Part shown: positions 44,351 to 59,469 of the stretch, in pieces
How positions within the stretch are numbered: position 1 is the stretch's first letter
Layout of the letters: each line of letters begins with the position of its first letter
Origin: Thauera propionica
Lineage (GTDB): Bacteria; Pseudomonadota; Gammaproteobacteria; Burkholderiales; Rhodocyclaceae
Reading direction: 5' to 3'
DNA: 64,000 nt
Assembly (NCBI RefSeq): GCF_002245655.1
Contig: NZ_NOIH01000007.1
Location: forward strand, 310,001-374,000
Translations under genes and position numbers: made by a program
The notes under the pieces: model-generated
Seen by the model: the letters and a program-made list of their open reading frames with translations, nothing else
Told to the model about the DNA's origin: nothing
Database searches by the model: none

Positions 44351-46927
44351 ATGAAAGACGCCCTTTGCTCCGCCCTTCAACCTCTGATCGGCGAAGCGCG
44401 CCGGCGTCTGGGCGAGGGCTCGGCGGCGCTCAGGGCCGCCTACGAGGCACACCCGCGCACCTCGGCCCTGCTCGAAGGACGAGCGCGACTGGTAGACGCG
44501 GAAGTCATCGGATTGTGGCAAGCGTGCGACATGCCGGAAGACGCGGCCCTGCTTGCGGTCGGCGGCTATGGACGTGGCGAACTCTTCCCCGCCTCGGACG
44601 TCGATATCCTCGTGCTGCTGCCGACGGCCGCGGCGCCCGAGATCTGCGAACGCCTTTCGGCGATGGTGGGTGCGCTGTGGGACATCGGGCTCGAGATCGG
44701 GCATGCGGTGCGCACGGTGGACGAGTGCATCGAGGCCGCGGCGGACGACATCACGGTCCAGACCAACCTGCTGGAAGCCCGCCTGCTCACAGGCGACGTG
44801 CGTCTCTTCGCCGAACTCAACGAGCGTTACCGTGAGGCTCTGGATGTGCGCGCCTTCTACAAGGCGAAACAGCTCGAGCAGGAGCAGCGCTACGCCCGCT
44901 TCAACGACAGCCCCTACGCGCTCGAGCCGAATTGCAAGGAAAGCCCCGGCGGCTTGCGCGACCTGCAGATGCTGGGCTGGATCGCGCGCGCTGCAGGTCT
45001 GGGCCACAACTGGCGCGACCTTGCCCGTCGCCGCCTCATCACCGGTGGCGAGGCCAGTGACCTGCGCAGCGTGGAGCGCTTCCTGCAACACCTGCGCATC
45101 CGCCTGCACTACCTGACCGGGCGTGCCGAAGACCGGCTGCTGTTCGATCACCAGGAAAAGCTCGCGCGCATCATGGGCATCGAAGCGACCGCGACCCGGC
45201 GCGCGTCCGAAGTGCTGATGCAGCGCTATTACGTCACTGCGAAAATGGTGACGCAGCTCAACACCGTGCTGCTGCAGAACTACGGCACCGTGATCTTCCC
45301 CGACCGGGGCGCAGCCTTCGTCATTAACCCGCGCTTTCAGGTCGTCCGCGAGCTGCTCGACCTGCGCCAGGAAGACATCTTCGAGCGCTATCCCTCTGCC
45401 CTGCTCGAATGCTTCCTGCTGCTGCAGCAGCGCTCCGAACTCAAGGGCATGACGGCGCGCACGCTGCGCGCACTGTGGATAAACCGCAACCGCATCAACG
45501 CCGCCTTCCGCGCCAATCCCGAGCACCGCGCGCTGTTCCTGCAGATCCTGCAGCAGAAGCGCGGCATCGTGCATGCATTCCGGCGCATGAACGAGTACGG
45601 CATCCTGTCTCGCTACCTGCCGAGCTGGCGCCGCATCATCGGCCAGATGCAACACGACCTGTTCCACGTCTACACGGTCGACCAGCACATCCTGATGGTG
45701 CTGCGCAACATGCGCCGCTTCACCATGGGCGAACACGCTCACGAATACCCGCTGATGACGCGACTGATCATGGCATTCGAGCGTCACTGGTTGCTGTACC
45801 TCGCCGCACTCTTCCACGACATCGCCAAGGGGCGCGGCGGCGACCACTCCAAGCTGGGCATGAGCGACGCCCGCGAGTTCTGCGCGCTGCACGGCCTTGA
45901 GGAAGAGGACGCCGACCTGGTCGTATGGCTGGTCGAGCACCACCTCACCATGTCGCATTACGCGCAGAAGGAAGACACGTCCGATCCGGAAGTCGTGCAG
46001 CGCTTCGCCCGCATCGTCGGCAACGAGCGGCGCCTGACCGCGCTCTACCTGCTGACGCACGCCGACATCCGCGGCACCAGTCCCAAGGTGTGGAATGGCT
46101 GGAAAGGCAAGCTGCTGGAGGACCTGTTTTTTGCGGCCCAGCGCCTGCTGCGCGGCGCGACGCCCCAGCAGGCGCTGGGACTGGACGACCGCCTGGAGGA
46201 CGCCCGCCGCCTGTTGCGCTTCCACGGCCTGAGGCCGGGCATCGAGGACAGGCTGTGGTCCGAACTCGACGCCGTGTACTTCATGCGGCATTCCGCCGAG
46301 GAGATCGCCTGGCACACACGGGTGCTGTACTTCCGCCCCGATGCCGACGAACCCGTGGTCAAGGCCCGTGTCGCCGAGGAAGAGGACGGCGTTCAGGTCA
46401 TGGTGTTCACGCCCGACCAGAAGGAGCTGTTCGTCCGCCTAACGGGCTTCTTCGGGCGACTGGGCTTCACCATCCTCGACGCCAAGGTGCACACCACCCG
46501 CCACGGCTACGCACTGGACAGCTTCATGCTGCAGGACCCGGGCGGCGAAGCGAGCTACCGCGACGTGATCACGCTGATCGAACACGAGCTCGCGAGCTAC
46601 CTCGCCCGCCCGGACGCCATCGACCGCCCCTCGCGCGGCCGCCTGTCGCGTCAGGTCAAGCACTTCCCGATCACGCCGCAGGTCAGCATCCGGGCCGACG
46701 AAGCCGGCCGCCACTACATCCTGTCACTGACTGCGGCCGACCGCCCCGGGCTCCTGTTCGAAATCGCCGAAACCCTCTCCGGCCACGGCATCCGCCTGCA
46801 CACAGCCAAGATCGCCACGCTCGGCGAGCGTGTCGAAGACACCTTCCTGCTCACCGGCGCCACGCTGTCGCAGGACGCCCAGCTGCTGCGCGTGGAGCGC
46901 GAACTGCTCGAACGCCTGCAGGTTTGA
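44351..46927 (+). CDS. glnD: Bifunctional uridylyltransferase/uridylyl-removing enzyme GlnD
   Basis: This 858-residue nitrogen sensor adds or removes UMP on PII proteins according to glutamine. The nucleotidyltransferase site GGYGRGELFPASDVDILVL (about 72-90) holds the Asp-x-Asp. The HD hydrolase site is AALFHDIAKGRGGDHS (about 484-499). Two ACT domains that bind glutamine fill the last 180 residues (VMVFTPDQKELFVRLTGFFG and LSLTAADRPGLLFEIAETL). It is full length and relevant to the sigma-54 regulation seen elsewhere in the window, since nitrogen genes commonly use it. Confidence 0.97.
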   Translation: MKDALCSALQPLIGEARRRLGEGSAALRAAYEAHPRTSALLEGRARLVDAEVIGLWQACDMPEDAALLAVGGYGRGELFPASDVDILVLLPTAAAPEICERLSAMVGALWDIGLEIGHAVRTVDECIEAAADDITVQTNLLEARLLTGDVRLFAELNERYREALDVRAFYKAKQLEQEQRYARFNDSPYALEPNCKESPGGLRDLQMLGWIARAAGLGHNWRDLARRRLITGGEASDLRSVERFLQHLRIRLHYLTGRAEDRLLFDHQEKLARIMGIEATATRRASEVLMQRYYVTAKMVTQLNTVLLQNYGTVIFPDRGAAFVINPRFQVVRELLDLRQEDIFERYPSALLECFLLLQQRSELKGMTARTLRALWINRNRINAAFRANPEHRALFLQILQQKRGIVHAFRRMNEYGILSRYLPSWRRIIGQMQHDLFHVYTVDQHILMVLRNMRRFTMGEHAHEYPLMTRLIMAFERHWLLYLAALFHDIAKGRGGDHSKLGMSDAREFCALHGLEEEDADLVVWLVEHHLTMSHYAQKEDTSDPEVVQRFARIVGNERRLTALYLLTHADIRGTSPKVWNGWKGKLLEDLFFAAQRLLRGATPQQALGLDDRLEDARRLLRFHGLRPGIEDRLWSELDAVYFMRHSAEEIAWHTRVLYFRPDADEPVVKARVAEEEDGVQVMVFTPDQKELFVRLTGFFGRLGFTILDAKVHTTRHGYALDSFMLQDPGGEASYRDVITLIEHELASYLARPDAIDRPSRGRLSRQVKHFPITPQVSIRADEAGRHYILSLTAADRPGLLFEIAETLSGHGIRLHTAKIATLGERVEDTFLLTGATLSQDAQLLRVERELLERLQV

Positions 46928-46953
46928 GGCTGCGGGCGCGGGTCGGAGCCGGA

Positions 46954-47457
46954 TCAGTGCTTGTTGCCGAGGCGATCCATCAACGCGTAGAGCACGCCGG
47001 AAAACAGGAAAGTGACGTGGATGCCGACCATCCAGCCGAGATGGCGATCGCTCAGGTTGTCCACGTTCATGAACGCCTTCAGCAACTCGATTCCCGAGAT
47101 CGCCACGATCGAGCCAATCAGCTTGATCTTCAGGTCCGAGAAGCCGATGTGTCCCATCCAGTCTGGCCGATCCTGATGACTGTGCAGGTCGTCCATCTTG
47201 GAAACGAAATTCTCGTAACCGCTGAACATGATAATGATCAGCAGGTTCATGATCAGGGCGATATCGACCAGCGACAGCACCCCGATGATGAGCTCGCCGC
47301 CCGTGGCGGTCATGATGTCGGCAAAGAGCCCCCAGACCTCCTTGGCGAACTTGACGAGCAGCACCACCATGGCCAGCACCAGCCCGAAATAGACCGGCGC
47401 CATCAGCCAGCGACTGGAGAAAAGCAGGTGTTCGAAGTTGTTTTCGAGACGCTTCAT
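46954..47457 (-). CDS. YqhA/UPF0114 family membrane protein
   Basis: This 167-residue inner-membrane protein has hydrophobic segments near 17-36 (LMAPVYFGLVLAMVVLLVKF), 52-75 (ELIIGVLSLVDIALIMNLLI), 107-127 and 140-160. FSSRWLMAPVYFGL and SGYENFVSKMD are UPF0114 landmarks. Function is unknown. Start ATG 47457 is preferred; ATG 47463 would add two residues. It lies 13 bp downstream of mtnP on the same strand and converges with glnD. Confidence 0.88.
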   Translation of the reverse strand: MKRLENNFEHLLFSSRWLMAPVYFGLVLAMVVLLVKFAKEVWGLFADIMTATGGELIIGVLSLVDIALIMNLLIIIMFSGYENFVSKMDDLHSHQDRPDWMGHIGFSDLKIKLIGSIVAISGIELLKAFMNVDNLSDRHLGWMVGIHVTFLFSGVLYALMDRLGNKH

Positions 47458-47470
47458 GCGCATGAATCCT

Positions 47471-48208
47471 TCAGATGTGACAGAGCTTGTCGAGGATGGC
47501 GCGCACCCGCACCATCGCGCTCTGCAACATGGTTTCGATGTCGTCGAAGACGATGCCATCGGCACTGGCCGAACGGCCGGCCGCGTGATTCACGACGACA
47601 TTGAGCGCCGCATACGGCACGTCGAGCTCGCGCGCCAGCACGGCCTCGGGCATGCCGGTCATGCCGACGACGTCGGCGCCGTCGCGCTCGAAGCGGTTGA
47701 TCTCGGCCGCAGTCTCGAGCCGCGGCCCCTGCGTCGCCGCATAGACACCACCATCGAGCGCCACCTCCCCCGCCAGACCAGCAGCCGCGATCAACTTGCG
47801 GCGCAGTTCTTCGTCATAGGGATGCGTGAAATCAACATGCTTGACCGGTGTGTCGCCCCCCTCGAAGAAGGTGCTCTTTCGCCCCCAGGTGTAGTCGATG
47901 ATCTGGTCGGGCACGACCAGCGACCCCGGCCCGAGATCAGCACGAATGCTGCCGACCGACGCCACCGAGATGATCCCCGTCACCTTCGCCTGCTTGAGCG
48001 CCCAGATGTTCGCGCGGTAGTTCACGAGATGCGGGGGGATCGTGTGACCGTAACCGTGACGGGCGAGGAACACGACCGGCTCATTACATAGCCGCCCGAA
48101 GGTCAGCGCGCCGGACGGTTCGCCGTAGGGCGTGCGCGCCACTTCACGGCGCTCCACCGCCAGGTTCGAAAGCTGCGTCAGACCGCTTCCGCCGATGATC
48201 GCGAGCAT
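47471..48208 (-). CDS. mtnP: S-methyl-5'-thioinosine phosphorylase (MTAP/MTIP family)
   Basis: This 245-residue purine nucleoside phosphorylase of methylthioadenosine salvage has a phosphate-binding start MLAIIGGSGLTQL, LARHGYGHTIPPHLVNYRAN and the base-site region GMTGMPEAVLARELDVPY. The base-binding loop reads ALNVVVNHAAG. In adenosine-specific MTAP two Asp residues stand here, whereas Asn fits the 6-oxopurine (methylthioinosine) enzymes described in Pseudomonas. That specificity is inferred from one loop. ATG 48208 is set by the first beta strand. Confidence 0.87.
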   Translation of the reverse strand: MLAIIGGSGLTQLSNLAVERREVARTPYGEPSGALTFGRLCNEPVVFLARHGYGHTIPPHLVNYRANIWALKQAKVTGIISVASVGSIRADLGPGSLVVPDQIIDYTWGRKSTFFEGGDTPVKHVDFTHPYDEELRRKLIAAAGLAGEVALDGGVYAATQGPRLETAAEINRFERDGADVVGMTGMPEAVLARELDVPYAALNVVVNHAAGRSASADGIVFDDIETMLQSAMVRVRAILDKLCHI

Positions 48209-48237
48209 GCAGTCGCTCCAGAGTTTCAGGGCCGCGG

Positions 48238-48243
48238 ATTTTA
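48238..48243 (-). promoter_or_regulatory. Possible -10 element of mtnP
   Basis: TAAAAT on the minus strand lies 30 bases before the mtnP ATG in the divergent gap with typA. The TTTGGC upstream is only 15 bp away, so the -35 is uncertain. Confidence 0.3.
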
Positions 48244-48360
48244 TCACGCGCCCCGGCAGCCAAACGGCGCTCAGACACACGCAGACGAGCGCCTGCCACA
48301 GCCATTTCGCGGCCCTGCAAGCATGCACGAGAATTCATGTTGCGCTGCCACAGCACGTGG

Positions 48361-48366
48361 TAGAAT
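48361..48366 (+). promoter_or_regulatory. Likely -10 element of typA
   Basis: TAGAAT lies 30 bases before the typA ATG. A TTGCGC at 48340-48345 is only 15 bp upstream, so the -35 is uncertain. Confidence 0.4.
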
Positions 48367-48395
48367 CCTCGCCCTTTCAAAGACTTCCCGCCTCC

Positions 48396-50213
<1,818 letters not shown>

Positions 50214-50242
50214 TCGACCTCATCTGCGCCTGAATGTGTGAA

Positions 50243-50275
50243 GAGGCCCCGCCGGGAATGTCCCGCCGGGGCCTC
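50243..50275 (+). terminator. Strong hairpin terminator after typA
   Basis: GAGGCCCCGCCGGGA and TCCCGCCGGGGCCTC form a 15-bp perfect stem with a three-base ATG loop. A short T-rich tail (TCTGTTTCC) follows on the plus strand. It also separates typA from the convergent galU. Confidence 0.85.
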
Positions 50276-50361
50276 TCTGTTTCCAGGCGCATGAATTGCC
50301 CTGACTTTGCGCTTGCAGCGCCTGACCGCTCAACCGGTCGGGCGCTACAGCGAACCAACGC

Positions 50362-51264
50362 TCACTTCTTCTTGCTGCCGGCCGCTTCCGCGCCGAACCG
50401 GCCATTCAGGTACTGGGCAAAATCGCCCCCCGTCTCCGGATGGCGCAGGCCGAACTCGATCGTCGCCTTCAGGTAGCCGAGCTTGGAGCCGCAGTCGTAG
50501 CGCACGCCGTCGAACTGGTAGGCCAGCACGGCCTCCTCCTTCAGCAGCGACGCGATGGCGTCGGTGAGCTGGTACTCGCCGCCGGCGCCCGGCTTCAGCG
50601 CGCGGATGTGGTCGAAGATGCGCGGCGTCAGGATGTAGCGGCCGACCACCGCCTGAGTCGTCGGCGCTTCTTCGGGCTTCGGCTTCTCGACGATGCCGGT
50701 CATGCGCTGCACCTGGCCCTGGTCGGTCTCGGTGCTGACGATGCCGTAGCTGCGGGTTTCCTCGCGCGGCACGTTCATGGTGCCCAGCACCGAGCAGCGA
50801 TGGTAGTTGTACACATCCACCATCTGCTTGAGCACCGGCTTGCCGTCCTTGTTGTCGAGCAGGTCGTCGGCCAGGATCACGGCGAAGGCCTCGTCGCTGA
50901 CGACATGGCTCGCGCACAGCACGGCGTGCCCCAGGCCAAGCGCTTCGGACTGGCGGATGTAGATGCAGTTGACGCCCTTCGGCACCGTCTTGCGCACGAT
51001 CTCGAGCAGTTCCTTCTTGCCGCGCGCTTCCAGTTCGGTCTCGAGTTCGTAGGCCTTGTCGAAGTGGTCCTCGATCGAACGCTTGGTCCGACCGGTGATG
51101 AAGATCATGTCGGTGATGCCCGCCGCGACCGCTTCTTCGACCGCGTACTGGATCAGCGGCTTGTCGACGATTGGCAGCATTTCCTTCGGGCTGGCCTTGG
51201 TGGCCGGCAGGAAGCGCGTGCCCATGCCGGCAACGGGGAAGACCGCCTTGGTGACCTTCTTCAT
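50362..51264 (-). CDS. galU: UTP--glucose-1-phosphate uridylyltransferase
   Basis: This 300-residue enzyme makes UDP-glucose. It has the pyrophosphorylase signature [19 protein letters not shown] and [10 protein letters not shown], with [16 protein letters not shown] near the end. ATG 51264 replaces a start 17 codons upstream that lacks conserved sequence. It lies downstream of ligA on the same strand after a hairpin. UDP-glucose feeds the same surface-sugar metabolism as manC and rfbBD. Confidence 0.97.
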   Translation of the reverse strand: MKKVTKAVFPVAGMGTRFLPATKASPKEMLPIVDKPLIQYAVEEAVAAGITDMIFITGRTKRSIEDHFDKAYELETELEARGKKELLEIVRKTVPKGVNCIYIRQSEALGLGHAVLCASHVVSDEAFAVILADDLLDNKDGKPVLKQMVDVYNYHRCSVLGTMNVPREETRSYGIVSTETDQGQVQRMTGIVEKPKPEEAPTTQAVVGRYILTPRIFDHIRALKPGAGGEYQLTDAIASLLKEEAVLAYQFDGVRYDCGSKLGYLKATIEFGLRHPETGGDFAQYLNGRFGAEAAGSKKK

Positions 51265-51324
51265 TCTTGTTTCACTCCGGTATGAATGTTTCAGCAGATC
51301 CCGCACACCCGACACGGGTATGCG

Positions 51325-51354
51325 GCGCCCGGCATCATGCGCGAAGCCGGGCGC
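51325..51354 (-). terminator. Hairpin after ligA
   Basis: GCGCCCGGC and GCCGGGCGC form a nine-bp perfect stem with a 12-base loop, seven bases after the ligA stop. No T-run follows, so read-through to galU is possible. Confidence 0.5.
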
Positions 51355-51361
51355 AAAGGCA

Positions 51362-54534
<3,173 letters not shown>

Positions 54535-54563
54535 AGGAGGTTCCCGAATTCCTTGCTGTTGTT

Positions 54564-57500
54564 TCAGGCTGCCGCCGGCTCTGCCAGGCGCAGCGCTTCT
54601 TCGATATCGACTTCCACCACGCGCGACACGCCCTGTTCCTGCATGGTCACGCCGACCAGTTGCTGCGCAAACTCCATCGTGATCTTGCTGTGACTGATGA
54701 AGATGAACTGCGTCTGCGAGGACATGCGCTTGACCATGTTGGCATAGCGTTCGGTGTTCGTATCGTCCAAGGGCGCGTCCACCTCGTCAAGCATGCAGAA
54801 CGGCGCCGGATTGAGCTGGAACATCGAGAAGACCAGCGCAATCGCCGTAAGTGCCTTCTCGCCGCCCGACAGCAGGTGGATGGAGGTGTTTTTCTTCCCG
54901 GGCGGCTGGGCCACGATCTGGATGCCTGCGTCCAGGATCTCGTCACCGGTCAGCACCAGTTCGGCACGGCCGCCGCCGAACAACTGCGGGAACAGCGTGC
55001 CGAACTGGCGATTGACGGTATTGTAGGTTTCCTGCAGTTGCTCGCGCGTCTCGCGGTCGATGCGCCGGATCGCGTCCTCGAGCGTCTCGATCGCCTGCAG
55101 CAGATCATCGGTCTGCGCATCGAGATAGCCCTTGCGTTCGGACGCGCTGCGCAGTTCGTCCAGCGCGGCAAGATTGACCGCGCCGAGTTCCGCGATCTCG
55201 CGCGCCAGTCGCGCCACTTCGCGCTGCAGCGTGCTTTCCTTCAGCTCATCGTTCAGCAGCGGCAGCAGCGCGGCCTCGTCCGCCTTCACCTCAAGCAGGC
55301 GATCGGCAAACTGGGTCACCGCCAGCTCGGTCGCCTGCACGGCCAGCCGCAGTTCGGCGACGCGATTCCGGATCGGGGCAGCCTCCTGCTCGACCCGCAG
55401 GCGCATTTCCTCGGTCTGCTTGAGCCGGGCCGCCGCGTCCTCGAGCGCATCGCGGCGTGCGGCGAGCGCGGCCTCGCGACTGACACGCAAGCCGAGCGCA
55501 CTCTGCAGGGCCTCGAAACTGCGGCTGTCGTCGGTGGCGTCGAGTTCGGCACCACGGGTTTCCGTCTCGGCGACGATGCGCGCGAGCTGCTCGGCGGCCA
55601 GCTGCAGGTTGCGTCCGATGTCATCGAGCTTGCCGGCGCATTCGCGCTCGGAGAACTTCGCCTCCTGCAGTTCGCGCGCAGCGGCCTGCTCGAGCGCGCG
55701 CGCTTCGCGCAAGGCCTGTTCGCGCTCGCGCAGCACCTCCATCGACGCGTCCAGCCGCTCGCGCTGCAGCTCGGCCAGCTCGGCCGCGCGCGCCTGCTCC
55801 ATGTCGGCGCGAGCCAGATGTTCGCGCTCGGTCTGCTCGAGATGGACCAGGTCCTCCAGGTCGCGGGCAAGCTGGCCGCGGCGCTCCTCGGCGCGACTGC
55901 GCGCCTGCGCGAGCTTGAGCACTTCAACCTGCTCCGCGTGGACCTGCGCCTGTACGCCCTGACTGTCACGCCGCAGGGTATTGGCCGTTTCCTGCAGCGC
56001 AGCGGCAGCGGCTTCCGCGGTCAGCAGCGCGTCATGCGCGATCCGGGCCTCATCCTCGAGCACCTGCTGCTGTTCGGCCAGCGTATCGATTTCGCGCTGA
56101 CGCTCGATGACGCCATGGGTGCGGCTGTCCGGTGCCGAATGCACCAGCACATCGCGCGAGAGGATCTGGCCGTGCGGCCCGACCAGCACGACGCCCGCAG
56201 GCAGCTCATCACGTCGCGCCAGCCAGTCGCCGAGACGCTCGACCGCGAACGCCCCGCGCAGGAAACTGGCCAGCAGCGGCTGCAGACCAGGGTCCGTGAC
56301 GGTGATCCGCTCAAGCAGCCGCGGCAAGCCGGCGAACTCGTCCTGCGGGGCCGTGACCGGGGCCCCGGGCAGCGCGACGGCAAGCGACTCCGGCGGCGCC
56401 TCGTCAAGCACCAGACTGGCGGCCGACACGGCGGCGGTATCGTCCGGCGCCACCAGCGCGGCAAGACGCTCGCGCAGCACCGCCTGCACGGCCGTGTCCC
56501 AACCTTCCTCCACACGCAGGCTTCGCCACAGCGGCGGCAGCGCATCCAGCCCGTGCCGCTTGAGCCAGTCGCCGAGTTTGCCCTGCGACTGCACACGCGC
56601 CTGGAGCTGCACCAGCGCATCGCGCCGGGCGCGCAGCTCGGTGAGCCGTCGCTGCACCATGCGTTCGTGTTCGAGCGCAGCCTTCAACGCGGCCTGCGCA
56701 TCGGGCAGGCGCGCCTGCACCTGCTGCAGTTCCTGTTGCTGCGCCTCCAGCGCATCCTGCAGTGCCTCGAGCCGCGCCTCACGCTCGGCCAGCTCGCGCT
56801 CGTCGGGTCCGGAAATGGCACCGCGTTCGGTCTCCAGGCGTCCCCTGCGCTGCTGCAAGGCCTCGAGCGCGCGCGTCGCGCTGGCGCGGTTCGCCTCCTC
56901 CACCCGCAGTTGCTGCTCGGTCTGGGCGAGCTCACGCCGCGCTGCGGCGACGGTCGTGTCGGCCGCCTGGCGGCCGTTTTCCAGATCGGGCACGCGGTCG
57001 GCAATCTCGAAATGCCGCGCCTCGGCCTGCTCGGCACGCATCGCGGCATTCTCGGCCAGCGCCTGCCAGCGCTCGCGGTCTTCGCCCAGCGCTTCCCGCC
57101 GCGCCTGCCAGTGGCCGCGGTCGAGCTCGAGTTGCGCCAGGCGGGCTTCGAGCCGTTTGCGCGCCTCGCCCAAATGCTGGAGTTCGGTTTCGAGACGGGT
57201 CACTTCGGCGCCGACGGCGAAGAGGTCGCTCTGCGCCACATGCACCGCCTCCGAGGCCTCGAAATGCGCTTCGCGCGCCCCCTCGACCGCGGCCTCGAGT
57301 TCCTGCAGGCGTGCGCTGTCGCCCTCAATGCGCTGCGTCGTTGCGTTGAGCTCTTCGCTCAGGCGCGCGTGCTCAGCCTGCGCCTCGTTGCGCTTGAGCA
57401 ACCACAGCAGCTGCTGCTTCTGCACGTGCGCGGCATTTAGGGTGTTGTAGCGCGCAGCAACCTCGGCCTGCGCCTCGAGATGGGAGATGCGCTCGCCCAG

Positions 57501-58100
57501 CTCCATGCGGATGTCGTCGAGGCGCGCGAGATTGTCGCGCGCATCGCGCAGCCGCCCCTCGGTCTCCTTGCGCCGCTCACGGTACTTGGTGACGCCGGCC
57601 GCCTCCTCGAGGAAGCCCCGGATATCCTCCGGCTTCGCCTCGATGATGCGCGAGATCATGCCCTGCTCGATGATCGCGTAGGCACGCGGCCCGAGACCCG
57701 TACCGAGGAACAGATCGATCACGTCCTTGCGCCGCACGTGAACGTTGTTGATGTAATAGGTCGACTCGCCGGAGCGGTCCAGCACCCGCTTGACCGAGAT
57801 CTCGGTGTAGCGCGACCACTGCCCCGCCGCGCGCCCCTCGGCGTTGTCGAACACGAGCTCGACACTGGCACGCGACACCGGCTTGCGCGTGGTCGAGCCG
57901 TTGAAGATCACGTCCTGCATCGACTCGCCGCGCAGCGCCGAGGCCCGTGTCTCGCCTAGCACCCAGCGCACGGCATCGATGATGTTGGACTTGCCGCAGC
58001 CATTGGGCCCGACGACGCCGACAAGGTTGCCCGGCGTGAGCACGGTGGTCGGATCGACGAAGGTCTTGAACCCGGCGAGTTTTAGCTTGGACAGGCGCAC
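54564..58100 (-). CDS. smc: Chromosome segregation protein SMC
   Basis: This 1178-residue condensin ATPase has Walker A GPNGCGKSNIIDAVRWVLGE (about 32-51), long coiled coils on both sides of a hinge about 510-640, and the C-terminal signature LSGGEKALTAIALVFSMF with Walker B FCMLDEVDAPLDD. I chose GTG 58100, which begins with VRLSKLKLAGFKTFVDPT as in homologues. A start at 58220 would add 40 unconserved residues. Partner scpA/scpB are not adjacent. Confidence 0.96.
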   Translation of the reverse strand: MRLSKLKLAGFKTFVDPTTVLTPGNLVGVVGPNGCGKSNIIDAVRWVLGETRASALRGESMQDVIFNGSTTRKPVSRASVELVFDNAEGRAAGQWSRYTEISVKRVLDRSGESTYYINNVHVRRKDVIDLFLGTGLGPRAYAIIEQGMISRIIEAKPEDIRGFLEEAAGVTKYRERRKETEGRLRDARDNLARLDDIRMELGERISHLEAQAEVAARYNTLNAAHVQKQQLLWLLKRNEAQAEHARLSEELNATTQRIEGDSARLQELEAAVEGAREAHFEASEAVHVAQSDLFAVGAEVTRLETELQHLGEARKRLEARLAQLELDRGHWQARREALGEDRERWQALAENAAMRAEQAEARHFEIADRVPDLENGRQAADTTVAAARRELAQTEQQLRVEEANRASATRALEALQQRRGRLETERGAISGPDERELAEREARLEALQDALEAQQQELQQVQARLPDAQAALKAALEHERMVQRRLTELRARRDALVQLQARVQSQGKLGDWLKRHGLDALPPLWRSLRVEEGWDTAVQAVLRERLAALVAPDDTAAVSAASLVLDEAPPESLAVALPGAPVTAPQDEFAGLPRLLERITVTDPGLQPLLASFLRGAFAVERLGDWLARRDELPAGVVLVGPHGQILSRDVLVHSAPDSRTHGVIERQREIDTLAEQQQVLEDEARIAHDALLTAEAAAAALQETANTLRRDSQGVQAQVHAEQVEVLKLAQARSRAEERRGQLARDLEDLVHLEQTEREHLARADMEQARAAELAELQRERLDASMEVLREREQALREARALEQAAARELQEAKFSERECAGKLDDIGRNLQLAAEQLARIVAETETRGAELDATDDSRSFEALQSALGLRVSREAALAARRDALEDAAARLKQTEEMRLRVEQEAAPIRNRVAELRLAVQATELAVTQFADRLLEVKADEAALLPLLNDELKESTLQREVARLAREIAELGAVNLAALDELRSASERKGYLDAQTDDLLQAIETLEDAIRRIDRETREQLQETYNTVNRQFGTLFPQLFGGGRAELVLTGDEILDAGIQIVAQPPGKKNTSIHLLSGGEKALTAIALVFSMFQLNPAPFCMLDEVDAPLDDTNTERYANMVKRMSSQTQFIFISHSKITMEFAQQLVGVTMQEQGVSRVVEVDIEEALRLAEPAAA

Positions 58101-58194
58101 GTCGACGAGGGATTCCGAACCACACCCCAAGGGGCGAAACGGCAGTTGAACGGGGCCGGCGGCAAGGCCTGCAAGGGCGCCGGCAAGGCGCAGC

Positions 58195-58200
58195 ATGATA
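58195..58200 (-). promoter_or_regulatory. Possible -10 element of smc
   Basis: TATCAT on the minus strand lies 94 bases before the smc GTG in the 161 bp divergent gap with dapC. The -35 is not clear. Nothing stronger is seen for dapC in this gap. Confidence 0.3.
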
Positions 58201-58261
58201 ACATCACCGGCCTTCCCCACTCTGCTGCGCCGGCGGCACGCCGCGCGGATTTTGTGCCAAA

Positions 58262-59455
58262 GTGAATCCGAATCTCGCCCGCCTCCAGACCTATCCCTTC
58301 GAGAAGCTGCGCACGCTGTTCGCCGGCATCACGCCCCCTGCCGACCTGAGTCCGATCCGGCTGTCGATCGGCGAGCCGCAGCACCCGACGCCCGGCTTCA
58401 TACGTCAGACGCTGGCGGACAACCTTGGCGGGCTGTCGAGCTATCCGCTGACATTGGGCAGCGATGCGCTGCGCAACGCGATCGCGCATTGGCTCGAGCG
58501 CCGCTACGGACTGCCGAAGATCGACGCTGCAACCCAGGTGGTACCGGTCAATGGCACCCGCGAGGCCCTGTTCGCGTTCTGCCAGTGCGTGGTCGACGGA
58601 ACAAGACCCGGCGCCAAGGTGCTGTGTCCGAATCCCTTCTATCAGATATACGAAGGTGCGGCCTACCTGGCCGGGGCGGAGCCGATCTTCCTCAACCACC
58701 TGCCCGAGAACGGCTTCGCGTCGGAGTTCGACGCCATCGACGAAGCCACCTGGCGCGGCGTGCAACTCGTCTATGTCTGCTCGCCCGGCAACCCCACCGG
58801 CCGCGTGCTGTCGCTGGACGAGTGGAAGCACCTGTTCGAGCTGTCCGACCGCTACGGCTTCATCATCGCTGCCGACGAGTGCTATTCCGAGATCTACTTC
58901 GATGACGATGCCAAGCCGATCGGCGGCCTCGAGGCAGCCTGGCGCCTGGGGCGGACGGACTTCCGCAACATCGTGATGTTCTCCAGCCTGTCCAAGCGCT
59001 CCAACGTGCCGGGAATGCGCTCGGGCTTCGTCGCGGGCGACGCGAAGCTCCTCAAGGACTTCGTGCTCTACCGCACCTACCACGGCTGCCAGATGAGCCC
59101 GCCGGTGCAGGCGGCCTCGGTCGTGGCGTGGAACGACGAGGTGCACGTCGAGGAGAATCGTCGCCTGTATCGCGAGAAATTCGCCCGCATCACGCCGATG
59201 CTGCAGCCCTGTCTACCGGTCGAGTTGCCGGACGCCGGCTTCTACTACTGGGTGCGTACGCCGCTGCCGGATACCGAGTTCGCCCGCCGTCTGCAGGCTG
59301 AATATAATGTGACCGTCCTGCCGGGCAGCTATCTTGCCCGCGAATCCAACGGCATCAACCCGGGTGACGGGTTCGTCCGCATCGCGCTGGTGGCCGACAC
59401 GCACGAATGCGTGGAAGCCGCCCAGCGCATCATCGATTTCTGCAAAACCCTCTGA
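58262..59455 (+). CDS. dapC: Succinyldiaminopimelate transaminase
   Basis: This 397-residue class I PLP aminotransferase of lysine/peptidoglycan synthesis has the PLP lysine in [17 protein letters not shown] (about 246), [12 protein letters not shown], and [13 protein letters not shown]. The start is GTG 58262 ([19 protein letters not shown] follows, as in homologues). dapD comes 14 bases later, supporting the DapC assignment over other class I aminotransferases. Confidence 0.93.
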   Translation: MNPNLARLQTYPFEKLRTLFAGITPPADLSPIRLSIGEPQHPTPGFIRQTLADNLGGLSSYPLTLGSDALRNAIAHWLERRYGLPKIDAATQVVPVNGTREALFAFCQCVVDGTRPGAKVLCPNPFYQIYEGAAYLAGAEPIFLNHLPENGFASEFDAIDEATWRGVQLVYVCSPGNPTGRVLSLDEWKHLFELSDRYGFIIAADECYSEIYFDDDAKPIGGLEAAWRLGRTDFRNIVMFSSLSKRSNVPGMRSGFVAGDAKLLKDFVLYRTYHGCQMSPPVQAASVVAWNDEVHVEENRRLYREKFARITPMLQPCLPVELPDAGFYYWVRTPLPDTEFARRLQAEYNVTVLPGSYLARESNGINPGDGFVRIALVADTHECVEAAQRIIDFCKTL

Positions 59456-59469
59456 GAGAGAATTTCCCC

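Noticed and set aside
44315-46315. 666-codon open frame opposite glnD
   Set aside because: It lacks any motif and shares the composition of other antisense frames. glnD has all its domains on the other strand.
54660-57440. 926-codon open frame on the plus strand opposite smc
   Set aside because: smc is certain from its Walker and signature motifs. The antisense product is Leu/Arg/Gln repetitive with no recognisable fold.
58126-58140. Third copy of the CCCAAGGG motif near smc
   Set aside because: The sequence ACCCCAAGGGGCG shares only the core and lacks the partner motif CTTTTTGGCACAC, so it is likely chance.
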